Shown: piece after piece, positions 1-10,198 of the stretch | How the letters are laid out: every line of letters starts with the position of its first letter | How positions within the stretch are numbered: the stretch's first letter is position 1 | Assembly (NCBI GenBank): GCA_021817945.1 | Contig: JAKAFL010000009.1 | Coordinates: 1 to 64,000, forward strand | Source of the DNA: a bacterium | GTDB lineage: Bacteria; Verrucomicrobiota; Verrucomicrobiia; Limisphaerales; UBA11358 | Direction: 5' to 3' | Length of the DNA stretch: 64,000 bases | Made by a program: the position numbers and the translations under genes | Notes under the pieces: generated by a model | What the model was told of the DNA's origin: nothing | What the model saw: only the letters and a program-made list of their open reading frames with translations | Databases searched by the model: none

Positions 1-652
1 GCCCCAGGCGCAAATCGGCTTTGGGGATGGCCCGGAGGTACTTGGCCGCCGCCTCGGTTCGGCATCGCACATGCAGTTTTTCATAAATATGCATGAGATG
101 GGTGCGGACGGTGGTGAAGCTGATGTTGAGTTTGGAACCGATTTCCTTGTTTGAAAGGCCCTCTGCCAGCAGCGCCAGGATTTCTGATTCGCGGGCCGAG
201 AGTTGGCTGGTGTCCTTCACCTCGGCGGTGTCCCCAATGAAAGACCTTACAACCATGCGCGCGATTTCACTGGTCATGGGCGCTCCGCCGGCCCGGACTT
301 CCGCAATGGCCTCCAGAATTTCCTCATCATCAGAGCGTTTGAGAACATAACCGCAGGCTCCGGCTTTCAAGGCTTGGAAAATCATTTTCGTGTCCTTGTA
401 AACGGTCAGCATGATAACCTGCAAACTGGGCAATTTTTCCCGCAGCCGCGCGGTGCAGACAATTCCAGATTCCCCCGGCAGGTGAATATCCATGAGAACC
501 ACATCCGGTTTATGCTGGGGAATTTTGACGAGCGCCTCCTCGGCTGAGCCGCAGGCGCAGACACAGGCATTGCCGGGGGCGCCCGCCACAAACTCCGCCA
601 GGTATTGGCGCAGGGTGGCATTGTCCTCAACAATGGCGATGCGGGTTTTCAT
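1..652 (-). CDS. LuxR/NarL-family response regulator (3' end truncated by window edge)
   Basis: Reverse strand from ATG at 652 reads MKTRIAIVEDNATLRQYLAEF...DVVLMDIHLPGESG...VYKD...GYVLKRS...LSARESEILALLAEGLSNKEIGSKLNISFTTVRTHLMHIYEKLHV: receiver plus LuxR HTH. Missing from the ORF track because there is no stop in the window. Confidence 0.93.
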   Translation of the reverse strand, partial: MKTRIAIVEDNATLRQYLAEFVAGAPGNACVCACGSAEEALVKIPQHKPDVVLMDIHLPGESGIVCTARLREKLPSLQVIMLTVYKDTKMIFQALKAGACGYVLKRSDDEEILEAIAEVRAGGAPMTSEIARMVVRSFIGDTAEVKDTSQLSARESEILALLAEGLSNKEIGSKLNISFTTVRTHLMHIYEKLHVRCRTEAAAKYLRAIPKADLRLG

Positions 653-811
653 GGCGGTCTGGCCGGATTCCAACCCCAGGGGCGCTGCGGTCAGTTGCGG
701 CATTGACATCCTATGGCAATCCATGGTCTGGTGCAATGATTCACAATCACAAGCTACACCCTGGTTTGGTTCCGGCCTATCGGACATATGTACGATTAAT
801 CCGCAGCGGCC

Positions 812-3800
812 TCATGCTTTGGCTTGCGCCAGGGAAAAGTCCAGACTGATGCAAACGATGGTTCCCCGCCCCGGGTTTGACTTCAAATCCGCACTGCCGC
901 CCAACCGCTGCAATCTTTCTGGAATGTTTTTCAAACCCCGTCCGGCCTCCATTGCGCGGGCCGGGTCGAATCCACAGCCATTGTCCTCGACCTCAATCTC
1001 GAGGATCGTCCCGGTCATTCGAAGATGAAATCCCACCTCGGTCGCCTTTGAATGCTGGACGATGTTATGAATAATCTCTTTGACAGCCAGGAACAATTCA
1101 TGGCGCTGGCGCCCATCCAGGGTGACCATAGGAAGGGAGACAGGGATGCGAAAACGACAGGCAATGCCTGCGCCAGAGAGGTAATCGGCCACATAACTGC
1201 CAAGATAATCGGCAAGGGACTGAAGGGAATTTGCCTCAGGATCCACGGCCCAAACAATCACATCCAGGGCAGACACCAGGTTGTGAGCCTTTTGGGAAAT
1301 GGATTTAAACAAACCATTGGAGCGCCCGTCGTGGCCGTGGCCCCTCAGTCCGGTGCTGGCCATCACCCGAATTTCCGTGAGGCTGGACCCGAGGTCATCG
1401 TGCAAATCCCTCGCAATGCGCGAGCGCTCGGCCTCCAGGGCGCGCATCCGTTCGGCCTGCTCACGCCGTGAATGTTCGCGCTCCAGCATCCGGGTGCGCT
1501 GCTCGACTTTCCTCCGCAACTGGGTGATCCACAAGGATGCCGCAGCTAGAACCGCCACCAGGGCTGCCACGATGAAGAACAGGCGGCGCAGAGTCCACCA
1601 GGGCGGGCGCTGCAACAACTGAATATCATGGGGGCGGTTCAACAAAAGCTCAAAACCCGAACCGTCGCCCATGCTGCCATTGACCGGGGTGACATAGACT
1701 CCAGTGATGTGCAACCGGCTGCCCAGCGGGAATTCCCCCGCAAGATTGTCTGCCGTCACGATTTCCGCACGGTAGTTTCGGAGGCCTGTTTGTAATTCCA
1801 ACAGCCAGTCCTGCCCGGTCCTTTGCAGGCTGATCAATCTTGCCTCCGTCCCCACCAGCAACCCATCCATGGTCCCATCCCCTTTTCCGGCATCCGGCCA
1901 TGGCATTGGCGCGGGCAGGTCTCCATGGCCCGTCCTCCGCACCACCGCCTCATGCAGCACAGGCTCAGGTCCACCGAGTTCTGGAATGCCCACCACATCC
2001 ACAAAATCCCCAAGCGCCAGTCCGTTCATTCCCTCCGCCACAAACCGAAGCGCGCGGCCATCCGCCATCAGATAGGCATCCCCGGTGCCCATGTGCACAA
2101 TCTGGCCCGAAACCCGCACCCGCTGGAATCCGCTGGCATGAAGGTCAAACCTCAATAAATCCCCGATGCTTTTGGCTGGCGCAGAAAATGGCTCGACCGG
2201 GGGCAGTTGATCCACCTGAACCTCGGCATTGTGGATTTTGATCATCCCCACCTGGACTTGGCGGGTTTTGGAATTCCACAGCGCCAGCAGGCATCCACGG
2301 ATCCGCACCAGGGTGTTTTCAAAATGCTGAAGCTGCCCAGGACCCACTCCATGAACCTCCACATTGATTTTTCCACCATCTGTAAGAAGGGTCATTGTGT
2401 TGGATGCCAAGCCCGTGATGATGCCGCGCACCTCCACATATTGCACATCCATGCTGCCACTTATGAGCTGGTTGTAATTGGGGCGAACTGGAACGGGCAT
2501 CCTCCCGGGGCCCATCAAATTGAGCGATTGCACCTCCACCACCGGCGCGAAATCACCCACTCCCGTCACCCCGCGCAAATCCACGAAATCTCCCGCCTCC
2601 AAGCCGTCCCGGTAGGAATCGGGAAGCCTGCAAAACACGCCGCGCGTGTCATCCTGAACCGTTGCCCCATGCCATTCCACCAACGATGTCACCACACCTC
2701 GGATATGCACGGAAAAACCGCGTGCAGCCTCGCTGGCGCTCAACTGCTGCACCTGCGCCGCCATGGTCAATGTGGAGGGCAAGCCCAAACCCGGCGAGAG
2801 TGACCGGCAGTACGCCGGGCTCAATTCCTCCCTGCCATCCCTCATTCGACGGCTTCCCAAAACCTCCACATCTGCCCCATTGGTCCAACCACGCACATCA
2901 TCCAGTTGAATGGGCATGGATTCCCCACCTTCGGCCAACAGCCAGCGACCGTTGCCCCACTCCAGCCTGCCGCGGAGATGGGCAATGAAATTTCCGGCCT
3001 TGCGCCGGTGCAACTCTTCCAGTGAGGCGAGCGGATATTTGTCCCATTGCTCAGAAGCCAGTCGCTGAATGTGGACATATTGGGGCCCTGCAATGGATAA
3101 GCCTTCAAATTCCATCCTTCCCCCGGGACTGGTCACCTGATGCAAAACCCCCTCCACTTGGAGGGTGGCATTCACGAGCAGGGCTGGGCCGAGGGTTGAA
3201 CCATCCGGGACCCATGCCTGAATCTCGCGGTCTCCCACAGCCAGGTCCATCTCCAACTCATTCCCCGCCAACCCTGCAAATTGGACCACACCGGTCGCAG
3301 AAATCCATTGGCCTGAATCCACCCCATTTCCGGGGGCGGGCCATTGAATGTTGGGGATGGGTATTGGCAGGTTGGTGACCAGCACCTGAATCTCCGGATG
3401 CAGCCCACCCAGGTAGAGTTCGCTCCCATCATCCGACCGCAGCCTGAATTCGTATTCCCCAGGCTTGTGAACCTGCAGCCGGGCCTTGAAAATCATGGCC
3501 ACAAACTCCTCCGGGTTTCGCCGCTCAATATCACAAAAAGGGGCTTTCCCTGAAACGGATGGCGTGTCATCCAAAGCTTCATCCATGCTGGAGGGCGTTT
3601 CATTGTAACAAAAATAACTCACCCCAGGGACCGGGGCAGTTCCCTGACCCGAATCTTCAGGCTCCAAAAAAAGATTGCCCGCCCCCAAAGGTTGGTTGGT
3701 GAACCCCGGGCCGGACCATGTCGCCTCCAGCTCTGCCGGATTCTTGGCATTTAAATAAAAAAGCCGGAAAGAGTGAAAACCGGCCTCAAGGTGGATACGA

Positions 3801-4222
3801 CTGGACTTTTCCTCCGCCGAGTGAATGCCACCGTCATCCACCACGGGCGGCTCTCCCAGTTCAATCAATCCGGGGCGTCGGATCAGCTCGCACATGCCCA
3901 GAGCCAGGTGAATGCGCCGACCCGGCAGGCATCCCGACTGGGGCGTCTCCCACCGGCATAATTCCACGCCGGAATCATCGCGAATGACAAATGTGGACGC
4001 CGCAGGATCAGCCCCGCAAATATCGCCGACCAGATCCAGATGGCACAAGCAGCGTTCACGATCCGCCAGCGCCAGCCGCAAGGAATGAACATTCGTGACC
4101 ATAAGGTCCGCAGCAGCCTGCACTGGCAGCATCCCCATCAACAATCCCAAGGCCAGCCAGGCCAGCCTACCCGGCCACACGATGCAGGATGCACGTCCAG
4201 CGCCATCTTCATGGAGATTCAT
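812..4222 (-). CDS. Membrane sensor histidine kinase (HisKA_3/HATPase) with large periplasmic region containing PA14-like and repeated OB-fold-like segments
   Basis: Signal/TM N-terminus; 'GEYEFRLRSDDGSELYLGG' PA14-like; repeated 'VHIRGVVTSL...ATVQDDTRGVFCRL' units; TM 'WWTLRRLFFIVAALVAVLAAASLWITQLRRK'; 'RSRIARDLHDDLGSSLTEI' H-box; 'EDNGCGFDPARAMEAGRGLKNIPERLQRLGG' ATPase. Confidence 0.9.
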   Translation of the reverse strand: MNLHEDGAGRASCIVWPGRLAWLALGLLMGMLPVQAAADLMVTNVHSLRLALADRERCLCHLDLVGDICGADPAASTFVIRDDSGVELCRWETPQSGCLPGRRIHLALGMCELIRRPGLIELGEPPVVDDGGIHSAEEKSSRIHLEAGFHSFRLFYLNAKNPAELEATWSGPGFTNQPLGAGNLFLEPEDSGQGTAPVPGVSYFCYNETPSSMDEALDDTPSVSGKAPFCDIERRNPEEFVAMIFKARLQVHKPGEYEFRLRSDDGSELYLGGLHPEIQVLVTNLPIPIPNIQWPAPGNGVDSGQWISATGVVQFAGLAGNELEMDLAVGDREIQAWVPDGSTLGPALLVNATLQVEGVLHQVTSPGGRMEFEGLSIAGPQYVHIQRLASEQWDKYPLASLEELHRRKAGNFIAHLRGRLEWGNGRWLLAEGGESMPIQLDDVRGWTNGADVEVLGSRRMRDGREELSPAYCRSLSPGLGLPSTLTMAAQVQQLSASEAARGFSVHIRGVVTSLVEWHGATVQDDTRGVFCRLPDSYRDGLEAGDFVDLRGVTGVGDFAPVVEVQSLNLMGPGRMPVPVRPNYNQLISGSMDVQYVEVRGIITGLASNTMTLLTDGGKINVEVHGVGPGQLQHFENTLVRIRGCLLALWNSKTRQVQVGMIKIHNAEVQVDQLPPVEPFSAPAKSIGDLLRFDLHASGFQRVRVSGQIVHMGTGDAYLMADGRALRFVAEGMNGLALGDFVDVVGIPELGGPEPVLHEAVVRRTGHGDLPAPMPWPDAGKGDGTMDGLLVGTEARLISLQRTGQDWLLELQTGLRNYRAEIVTADNLAGEFPLGSRLHITGVYVTPVNGSMGDGSGFELLLNRPHDIQLLQRPPWWTLRRLFFIVAALVAVLAAASLWITQLRRKVEQRTRMLEREHSRREQAERMRALEAERSRIARDLHDDLGSSLTEIRVMASTGLRGHGHDGRSNGLFKSISQKAHNLVSALDVIVWAVDPEANSLQSLADYLGSYVADYLSGAGIACRFRIPVSLPMVTLDGRQRHELFLAVKEIIHNIVQHSKATEVGFHLRMTGTILEIEVEDNGCGFDPARAMEAGRGLKNIPERLQRLGGSADLKSNPGRGTIVCISLDFSLAQAKA

Positions 4223-4368
4223 TCAAGCCTTATCATAACCCAAATTCATCCGTCGGGCCAGTCTGGCCTGGGCCATGCCTTGTCGGGCAAGGTTATCGGA
4301 CACATGTCGTATGGCACGACGCAGAATTCGGGTTATGATGTTTCTAAATTATCACCCTGAAAGCGTAA

Positions 4369-5259
4369 ATGAGTTACACGCACCATTATCAGATGGACCA
4401 CTCCATGATTCCGCGCCCCTTTTTTAAACGCAGAGCCCGATTTTCCCATCCTGAATTTCCAAACCGTGCCCGGGCGGGGGGGGTGACCGCTTTTACCTTG
4501 ATTGAACTTTTGGTGGTGATTGCCATCATTGCCATCCTGGCAGCCATGCTGCTTCCGGCCCTCGCAAGGGCCAAATTCCGCGCCAAGGTCATCAATTGCA
4601 CCTCCAATTTCAAGCAGTGGGGAATCATGGCCAATGTTTATGCCGCGGATGATCCCATGGGTCGGCTGCCATCTTTCAACACGACTTCCTCGGGCGGAAA
4701 CCCCACGGATGTCTCCATTGATTTCCTCACCAACACAGCGGCGTATGGAATGAATGTGCCCATGTTTTTCTGCCCTGTGCGCCCCGGCGACCTCACGGCC
4801 GCCAACACTTGGTTTTATAACAATGGCATCCCCTACCATTCCGCGCTGGGAATCGTCACCATTGGCCAGTTGAATCAATATTTCACCTCCACCAGCGGGC
4901 GATCGGTAAATGGCGGATATGGAAAATTGTTCCATGATTGGTGGGTGCCGCGCCGGAACACAGGCAATCCAGCCACATTCCCATCGTCCGGATCAGGAAC
5001 CGTTCCCCCAGGTGCCCTGCCCTGGCCTGTCAAGACCAGCGACACCTCGGCAACCTGGCAACCCATCATCAGTGACCTGGCAGAAGGCAACGGGTCCACC
5101 AACCTCAATTCCATTCCGAACACTGAGGCGCACTTTGAGGGAAATGCCCTGTCTTCCATCAATGTCGGCTATGCCGATGGCCATGTGGAAACCCACAACC
5201 AAGCCAAGGTGGCTTGGCAGTACACCGGAAATGCCGGACAGCAAAGTTATTTTTATTGA
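4369..5259 (+). CDS. Type II secretion/prepilin-like pseudopilin with DG-containing C-terminus
   Basis: N-terminal methylation motif '[32 protein letters not shown]' and C-terminal '[13 protein letters not shown]'. Confidence 0.9.
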   Translation: MSYTHHYQMDHSMIPRPFFKRRARFSHPEFPNRARAGGVTAFTLIELLVVIAIIAILAAMLLPALARAKFRAKVINCTSNFKQWGIMANVYAADDPMGRLPSFNTTSSGGNPTDVSIDFLTNTAAYGMNVPMFFCPVRPGDLTAANTWFYNNGIPYHSALGIVTIGQLNQYFTSTSGRSVNGGYGKLFHDWWVPRRNTGNPATFPSSGSGTVPPGALPWPVKTSDTSATWQPIISDLAEGNGSTNLNSIPNTEAHFEGNALSSINVGYADGHVETHNQAKVAWQYTGNAGQQSYFY

Positions 5260-5337
5260 TCACAGGCTGTGCTGCCATGGCGCGTCAAACCTTTCAACCA
5301 TCCACCAGTCCATTCAACCAAACATCCACTAAAAACC

Positions 5338-7692
5338 ATGAAAAACAAATTGTTCAACCGCAGTTTCCCATCCCGGCGCGCCTGGCTGGCTCCAGCCATG
5401 GCGGTTTTGGCCGCTGTGACTGTTCACGCGCAGTTTATCCTCGGCAGTTGGCAGGACTCATCAGACGACGGATGGGTTCGTGTGAATGGGTCCGGCGCAA
5501 GCCTTGGCTCCATCTACGCATCGTCCAATGACCCGAGCGCGTTTCAGCAGGTGACCAATGTTGTGGCGGGTTATCCAGAAAGCCTGGACATCAAGGAAAC
5601 GGGCTATGGCAATGTGCGGGCCGAAATCAACATCGCCAGCCTCGCCGGCGGCGTGGCGGCTTGGAACGCCAATTCCAATCTGAATTTCACCTTCTCCTGC
5701 GGACCGGACACCGGCGCTGGTGCCGGATACATGCAGTTGGTCCAGTTCCAATACATTTCTGACAAAGCTGGCTTTAATAACATCACCAGCGGGTGGGGAA
5801 CCAATGGGTTCAGCGAAACTGGAAGCACTGGAAATGATTCCAGCGGCCAGCCGGTCTATTATTTCTATGCGAATTCCCCCTCCCGCTCCCAGGTTGTGAC
5901 TTGGAATTATTCCGGAGCGAAGGCTGCCATTGGCACCAATCCAAGCTATCTCAATATAATTTTTGTGTTTCAAACCGGCGGCGGGGCCCCAACCAATATT
6001 TACCTGAATAACGTCAACCTCTCCGGCGCCCCGGCAGCCGTCACCACCTCCACTTTCATCGTGGATGATTTTTCAACCAATGGCGTGAGCAATTCGAATC
6101 CAACCAATGACGATTACTATTCCAGCGCGCAAAACTACTCCCAAGGCTACATCACCAATGTCTGGTGGAATTGGTTTGGCGGAGCGTTCCAAGACCTGTC
6201 TTGGGATGGAACCGTGGATGCCAATTCGAACTCCGCCTCCGGCTCCATGAAGGTTTCCCTGGCTTTTGACAGCACCAACACCCAGTTTGTGGTCTGGGAC
6301 CAAGGCGAGGTGAACGATTATTATGCGCTCAACATCAGCGCCCTGACCTATACCAATTTCCAATGCGATGTCATGTTTGCTCCAGGATCGGCATCTGCGG
6401 CAGGCACGTTTGGCTATCCCATTTATGGTTATTTGCGCTTTGGGACGCGCACCGCAAGTTATGGACAAGACTGGTTCGGCGGGGTTGAAGTGGCCGCCAC
6501 CAACTCAGGCTGGGTTCATGTCAGCATACCCCTGAACGCAGTGACCGACACTAATTTGCTAAATATCCAAGGCCTTATCATGGGCATTGACAGCGGATAT
6601 TTCGGATTGAACTTGAGCGGATCATCCACTTTCTGGGTGGATAACATCAAATTTGTGGGTCCTGCGGTCGTCAGCACGCCTCCTCCACCGGTTCTGGGCC
6701 TCCAAAAAGCTGTTCCCGCGTTGCGCATTTTTGCGGGATCGTCTGCCAACACCTATGACCGCGAGGAACTGGCCACCACGGACAACAACCAGTCCTGGGT
6801 TTCCGCCGGGTCCGGAGCTCCGGCAACCTATTCGTTCACTCTTCTGGACCGTGGCGCGGATATCAACCAGACGCATATTTTTCTGGTGCCATCCACCCCA
6901 TCCGGCCAGGCTAATATGGGAAATGCCGGCACACCCAATGAGTTCATTGAGTACCAGGCATCAAACACGCTTTGGATGGTCATCAATCCAGCCGCCGCCG
7001 GGGCGGGTTACGTCACGGCCAGCGTCCAATGGAAAACCAACCTTCCTAATTCCAATCCCAACGTGACGGCCCTGACCATCACCAACAGCACCGCCATAGG
7101 CACCTGGACCCTGGCTTTTACCGGTCCCTCCACCGGCACTTTGACCGCTCCCGGCGCCAGCCCGGTGAGCTTCAGTATTGCCGATCCCAACGTGGCTGCT
7201 GATTTCGCAAATCCCTTGGTGGCGTATTTTGGATTGCAGCCCAATTCCACCGCCGGCGAAGGCGAATATGAAGATTGGGCCTCCATCACCGTAACCGGAG
7301 TCAGCGGGACGGCTGAAAATGAGAATTTTAGCAATGAATCCACGTTCAACAGCACATCCCAATGGGCGAATAATTCGGCGCAGGCGTCCAGCATCGAGCT
7401 TGCCACCACCAACACTCCCTATTGGATTAATTGGACACTGCCAGCCAGCGGGTTCGGCCTGGGCACGGCTGAAACCGTAACGGGCAACACCAACACATCC
7501 AATCCCTATATGTTGCCTGAGTACTATAACAACTACGGAGATGGCCAAACCATTCCCGGAGCTGCCATACAAGGTTCAAAAACATGGCTCCTTCTCCCGG
7601 TCAATGACCTGCCCACCGTGGACGGAACCTCCACAGGGGCGAAGTCTCCCGATGCCTTTTTCAGGCTGTTCAACCCGCCCCTTGTGAACTAG
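5338..7692 (+). CDS. Large exported protein of unknown function
   Basis: MKNKLFNRSFPSRRAWLAPAMAVLAAVTVHAQ signal peptide; Ser/Thr/Asn-rich beta-type sequence; C-term 'AFFRLFNPPLVN'. Start chosen at 5338 rather than the ORF-track 5269. Confidence 0.75.
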   Translation: MKNKLFNRSFPSRRAWLAPAMAVLAAVTVHAQFILGSWQDSSDDGWVRVNGSGASLGSIYASSNDPSAFQQVTNVVAGYPESLDIKETGYGNVRAEINIASLAGGVAAWNANSNLNFTFSCGPDTGAGAGYMQLVQFQYISDKAGFNNITSGWGTNGFSETGSTGNDSSGQPVYYFYANSPSRSQVVTWNYSGAKAAIGTNPSYLNIIFVFQTGGGAPTNIYLNNVNLSGAPAAVTTSTFIVDDFSTNGVSNSNPTNDDYYSSAQNYSQGYITNVWWNWFGGAFQDLSWDGTVDANSNSASGSMKVSLAFDSTNTQFVVWDQGEVNDYYALNISALTYTNFQCDVMFAPGSASAAGTFGYPIYGYLRFGTRTASYGQDWFGGVEVAATNSGWVHVSIPLNAVTDTNLLNIQGLIMGIDSGYFGLNLSGSSTFWVDNIKFVGPAVVSTPPPPVLGLQKAVPALRIFAGSSANTYDREELATTDNNQSWVSAGSGAPATYSFTLLDRGADINQTHIFLVPSTPSGQANMGNAGTPNEFIEYQASNTLWMVINPAAAGAGYVTASVQWKTNLPNSNPNVTALTITNSTAIGTWTLAFTGPSTGTLTAPGASPVSFSIADPNVAADFANPLVAYFGLQPNSTAGEGEYEDWASITVTGVSGTAENENFSNESTFNSTSQWANNSAQASSIELATTNTPYWINWTLPASGFGLGTAETVTGNTNTSNPYMLPEYYNNYGDGQTIPGAAIQGSKTWLLLPVNDLPTVDGTSTGAKSPDAFFRLFNPPLVN

Positions 7693-7712
7693 TCCCTTGC
7701 GTAATCATCTCA

Positions 7713-7741
7713 GCCTCCGCGCGGACCAAACCACGCGGGGG
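7713..7741 (+). terminator. Probable stem-loop terminator
   Basis: GCCTCCGCG...CGCGGGGGC inverted repeat followed by TTTG just after the 7692 stop; weak T tract. Confidence 0.5.
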
Positions 7742-7853
7742 CTTTGAAAAACCCACCGCCCTTCAAACTTTTTATTCGACCTCATTCAATGCTTTTCACG
7801 CCAGCCTTTTGTTGTCCGCAAGACCATTCATAATCCAGCGGCCCTGCCTGCTC

Positions 7854-10136
7854 ATGAATATCTTATCAATGGTTGGAGCCGATCGTCCCGCATGCAAAGC
7901 CATTCTTGTGATTCTTTTTCTTGGCCTGACGGCGGCCGGGTTGCATTCCCAAAACCTGATCACAAACCCGGGTTTTGAATCTGGCAATTTGAATGGATGG
8001 TTTTCATTTGGTTCGGATGTCCTCTCAATCGAAAGCCAGAGTGTTCATAGCGGATCCTACGCTGCATTGGTTTCCCAGCGCACCGCGACATACATGGGCA
8101 TTGCCCAATCTCTCCAGGGTTTGATCCAAAACGGCCAGTCATGCAGCATTTCTGCATGGCTGCAGCCCGCCAGCGCCTCCGCCGAGACCATGTACCTGAC
8201 CGTGCAACAAACCGATGGCAATGGCACCAGCTATTTCCATGTGGCCGGAGGCTCCCTGCCACCCGGGGTTTGGTCGCAACTTTCCGGCTCCTTTTCCTTG
8301 AACTACTCCGGCACCCTCACTTCCCTTGTTCTCTACGCGGAGATGCCTTCCAGTCCGACCAATTCCTTTTATATTGACGATGTTTCCGCAACCCTTTCAA
8401 CCCCTCCCTCCACAAACGCGCAATGCGTGGTGGATTGGGCAAAGGTGTTCCAGAGAATTGACGGCTTTGGAGCCTCTTCGGCATGGAACAGTTCCATTTC
8501 CAGTGCCCAAGCCAGCCTGTTTTTCTCGACCAACTCCGGCGCGGGCCTTTCCCTGCTCCGCAGCCGGATTGCACCGGATGGCACCACAGTGGAATCCAGC
8601 GTCATGCAGATGGCCCAGTCTCTGGGCGCCCGGGTCTGGAGCACCCCCTGGTCCCCTCCGGCCTCCATCAAGGGCACCAATCAAAATGGCGTGGTCAGTG
8701 TCAATGGCGGACCCTTGATCGGCAACCCCTCCAATTATCAGGCCTATGCCAGTCAATTGGCCCGCTATGTGGTCAATATGAAAAACAATTACGGCATTCC
8801 CATCTATGCCATTTCCGTCCAGAATGAACCGGACACCGATACGACCCAGTATGAATCCTGCGTCTGGACGGCCCAGCAATTTCATGATTTTATTCCGTAC
8901 CTTTCCGCCACTCTTGCCGCCTCCAATGTTGCCTCAACAAAAATCCTGTTCCCTGAAAGCTTCACATGGGCTGGCCACCTTTATTTTCAACAAACAGCCA
9001 TGAACGATCCGTCCGTGGCCCCGCTCGTGGGGATCATTGCCGACCATAATTACGATGGAATCAACTTCCAAACCGGCGACATCAACCCGCCCGCCGCCAT
9101 CACCAATTATGGCAAGGCCCTTTGGGAGACCGAGGTTTCCACAGGCGATCCTTTCGATGGCAGTATTTCCAACGCTGTTTATTGGGCGGGACGAATCCAT
9201 CTTTTCATGACCGTGGCCCAGGCCAATGCCTGGCATTATTGGTGGCTCATTCCTTCCGGGAGCGATAACCAGGGTCTCACCGATTCATCAGGGAATCCGG
9301 CCAAGAGACTTTATGCCCTGGGAAATTTCAGCCGGTTTGTCCGGCCCGGTTATTACCGGATGGGCGTGGACACCAACAATGGTCCGCTGGAAATCAGTGC
9401 TTATCAGGATGCCACCAACGAACAATTTGCCATCGTCGCCATTAACCCCACGTCCTCCTCCGTCACGCAGGGCTTTAACCTTCAATCCTTTGATTCCACG
9501 CAGGTAACCCCTTGGATCACCTCGGCCTCGCTCTCTCTTTCCAGCCAGTCTATCATTCCTGTCACCAATTCTGCTTTTTCCGCCGTCATCCCACCCATGT
9601 CCATTGTCACCTTTGTGGGATTCGCCACCAACCGCCAACCTCCCGTTCTGGCTTCCATTCCCACCCAGATCATCGGCGCTGGCATGACCCTGACGCTGAC
9701 CAATCAGGCATCGGATAACAATATTCCTTTTCCGCCCCTGACTTACTCCCTGCTTGGCGCTCCATCCAATGCCAAAATAAACACCACCAATGGCATTTTC
9801 ACCTGGCGCCCGCTGGTGAGCCAGGCGGACACCACCAATTCAATTGTCGTGAAAGTGGTGGACAACGTGGAAACCACCCTCTCGGACACCAACCAATTCG
9901 AGGTAATAGTCCAATCCTTGGCATTGCCAGTCCTCAACCTGGGCCGGCTGAATCCAAACAGTTATCTCGTTTCCATCACGGGCGCCCTTGGTCCTGATTA
10001 CACCCTGAGGACATCCACCAACCTCATCACCTGGAGTTCCCTGTCCACCACCAACCCTGTTTCAATGCCGCTAAACTTGCAGGTTTCCAACACACTCGAT
10101 CCCCGGCGGTTTTACCGTCTGCTACTGGGCCCGTGA
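7854..10136 (+). CDS. Secreted glycoside hydrolase family 30-like enzyme with N-terminal carbohydrate-binding-like domain
   Basis: 'QRIDGFGASSAWNSS', 'YAISVQNEPDTDTTQYESCVWT' (acid/base Glu), 'KALWETEVSTGDPF' (nucleophile Glu), 'WHYWWLIPSGSDNQGL' match the GH30 clan architecture; N-terminal 'NLITNPGFESGNLNGW' CBM-like region. Confidence 0.85.
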   Translation: MNILSMVGADRPACKAILVILFLGLTAAGLHSQNLITNPGFESGNLNGWFSFGSDVLSIESQSVHSGSYAALVSQRTATYMGIAQSLQGLIQNGQSCSISAWLQPASASAETMYLTVQQTDGNGTSYFHVAGGSLPPGVWSQLSGSFSLNYSGTLTSLVLYAEMPSSPTNSFYIDDVSATLSTPPSTNAQCVVDWAKVFQRIDGFGASSAWNSSISSAQASLFFSTNSGAGLSLLRSRIAPDGTTVESSVMQMAQSLGARVWSTPWSPPASIKGTNQNGVVSVNGGPLIGNPSNYQAYASQLARYVVNMKNNYGIPIYAISVQNEPDTDTTQYESCVWTAQQFHDFIPYLSATLAASNVASTKILFPESFTWAGHLYFQQTAMNDPSVAPLVGIIADHNYDGINFQTGDINPPAAITNYGKALWETEVSTGDPFDGSISNAVYWAGRIHLFMTVAQANAWHYWWLIPSGSDNQGLTDSSGNPAKRLYALGNFSRFVRPGYYRMGVDTNNGPLEISAYQDATNEQFAIVAINPTSSSVTQGFNLQSFDSTQVTPWITSASLSLSSQSIIPVTNSAFSAVIPPMSIVTFVGFATNRQPPVLASIPTQIIGAGMTLTLTNQASDNNIPFPPLTYSLLGAPSNAKINTTNGIFTWRPLVSQADTTNSIVVKVVDNVETTLSDTNQFEVIVQSLALPVLNLGRLNPNSYLVSITGALGPDYTLRTSTNLITWSSLSTTNPVSMPLNLQVSNTLDPRRFYRLLLGP

Positions 10137-10198
10137 ACCATCCCTTATAACTCTTTATCTGCTTGCCATCCATTCAACATTGTCCGGCCCTGGTTTTT

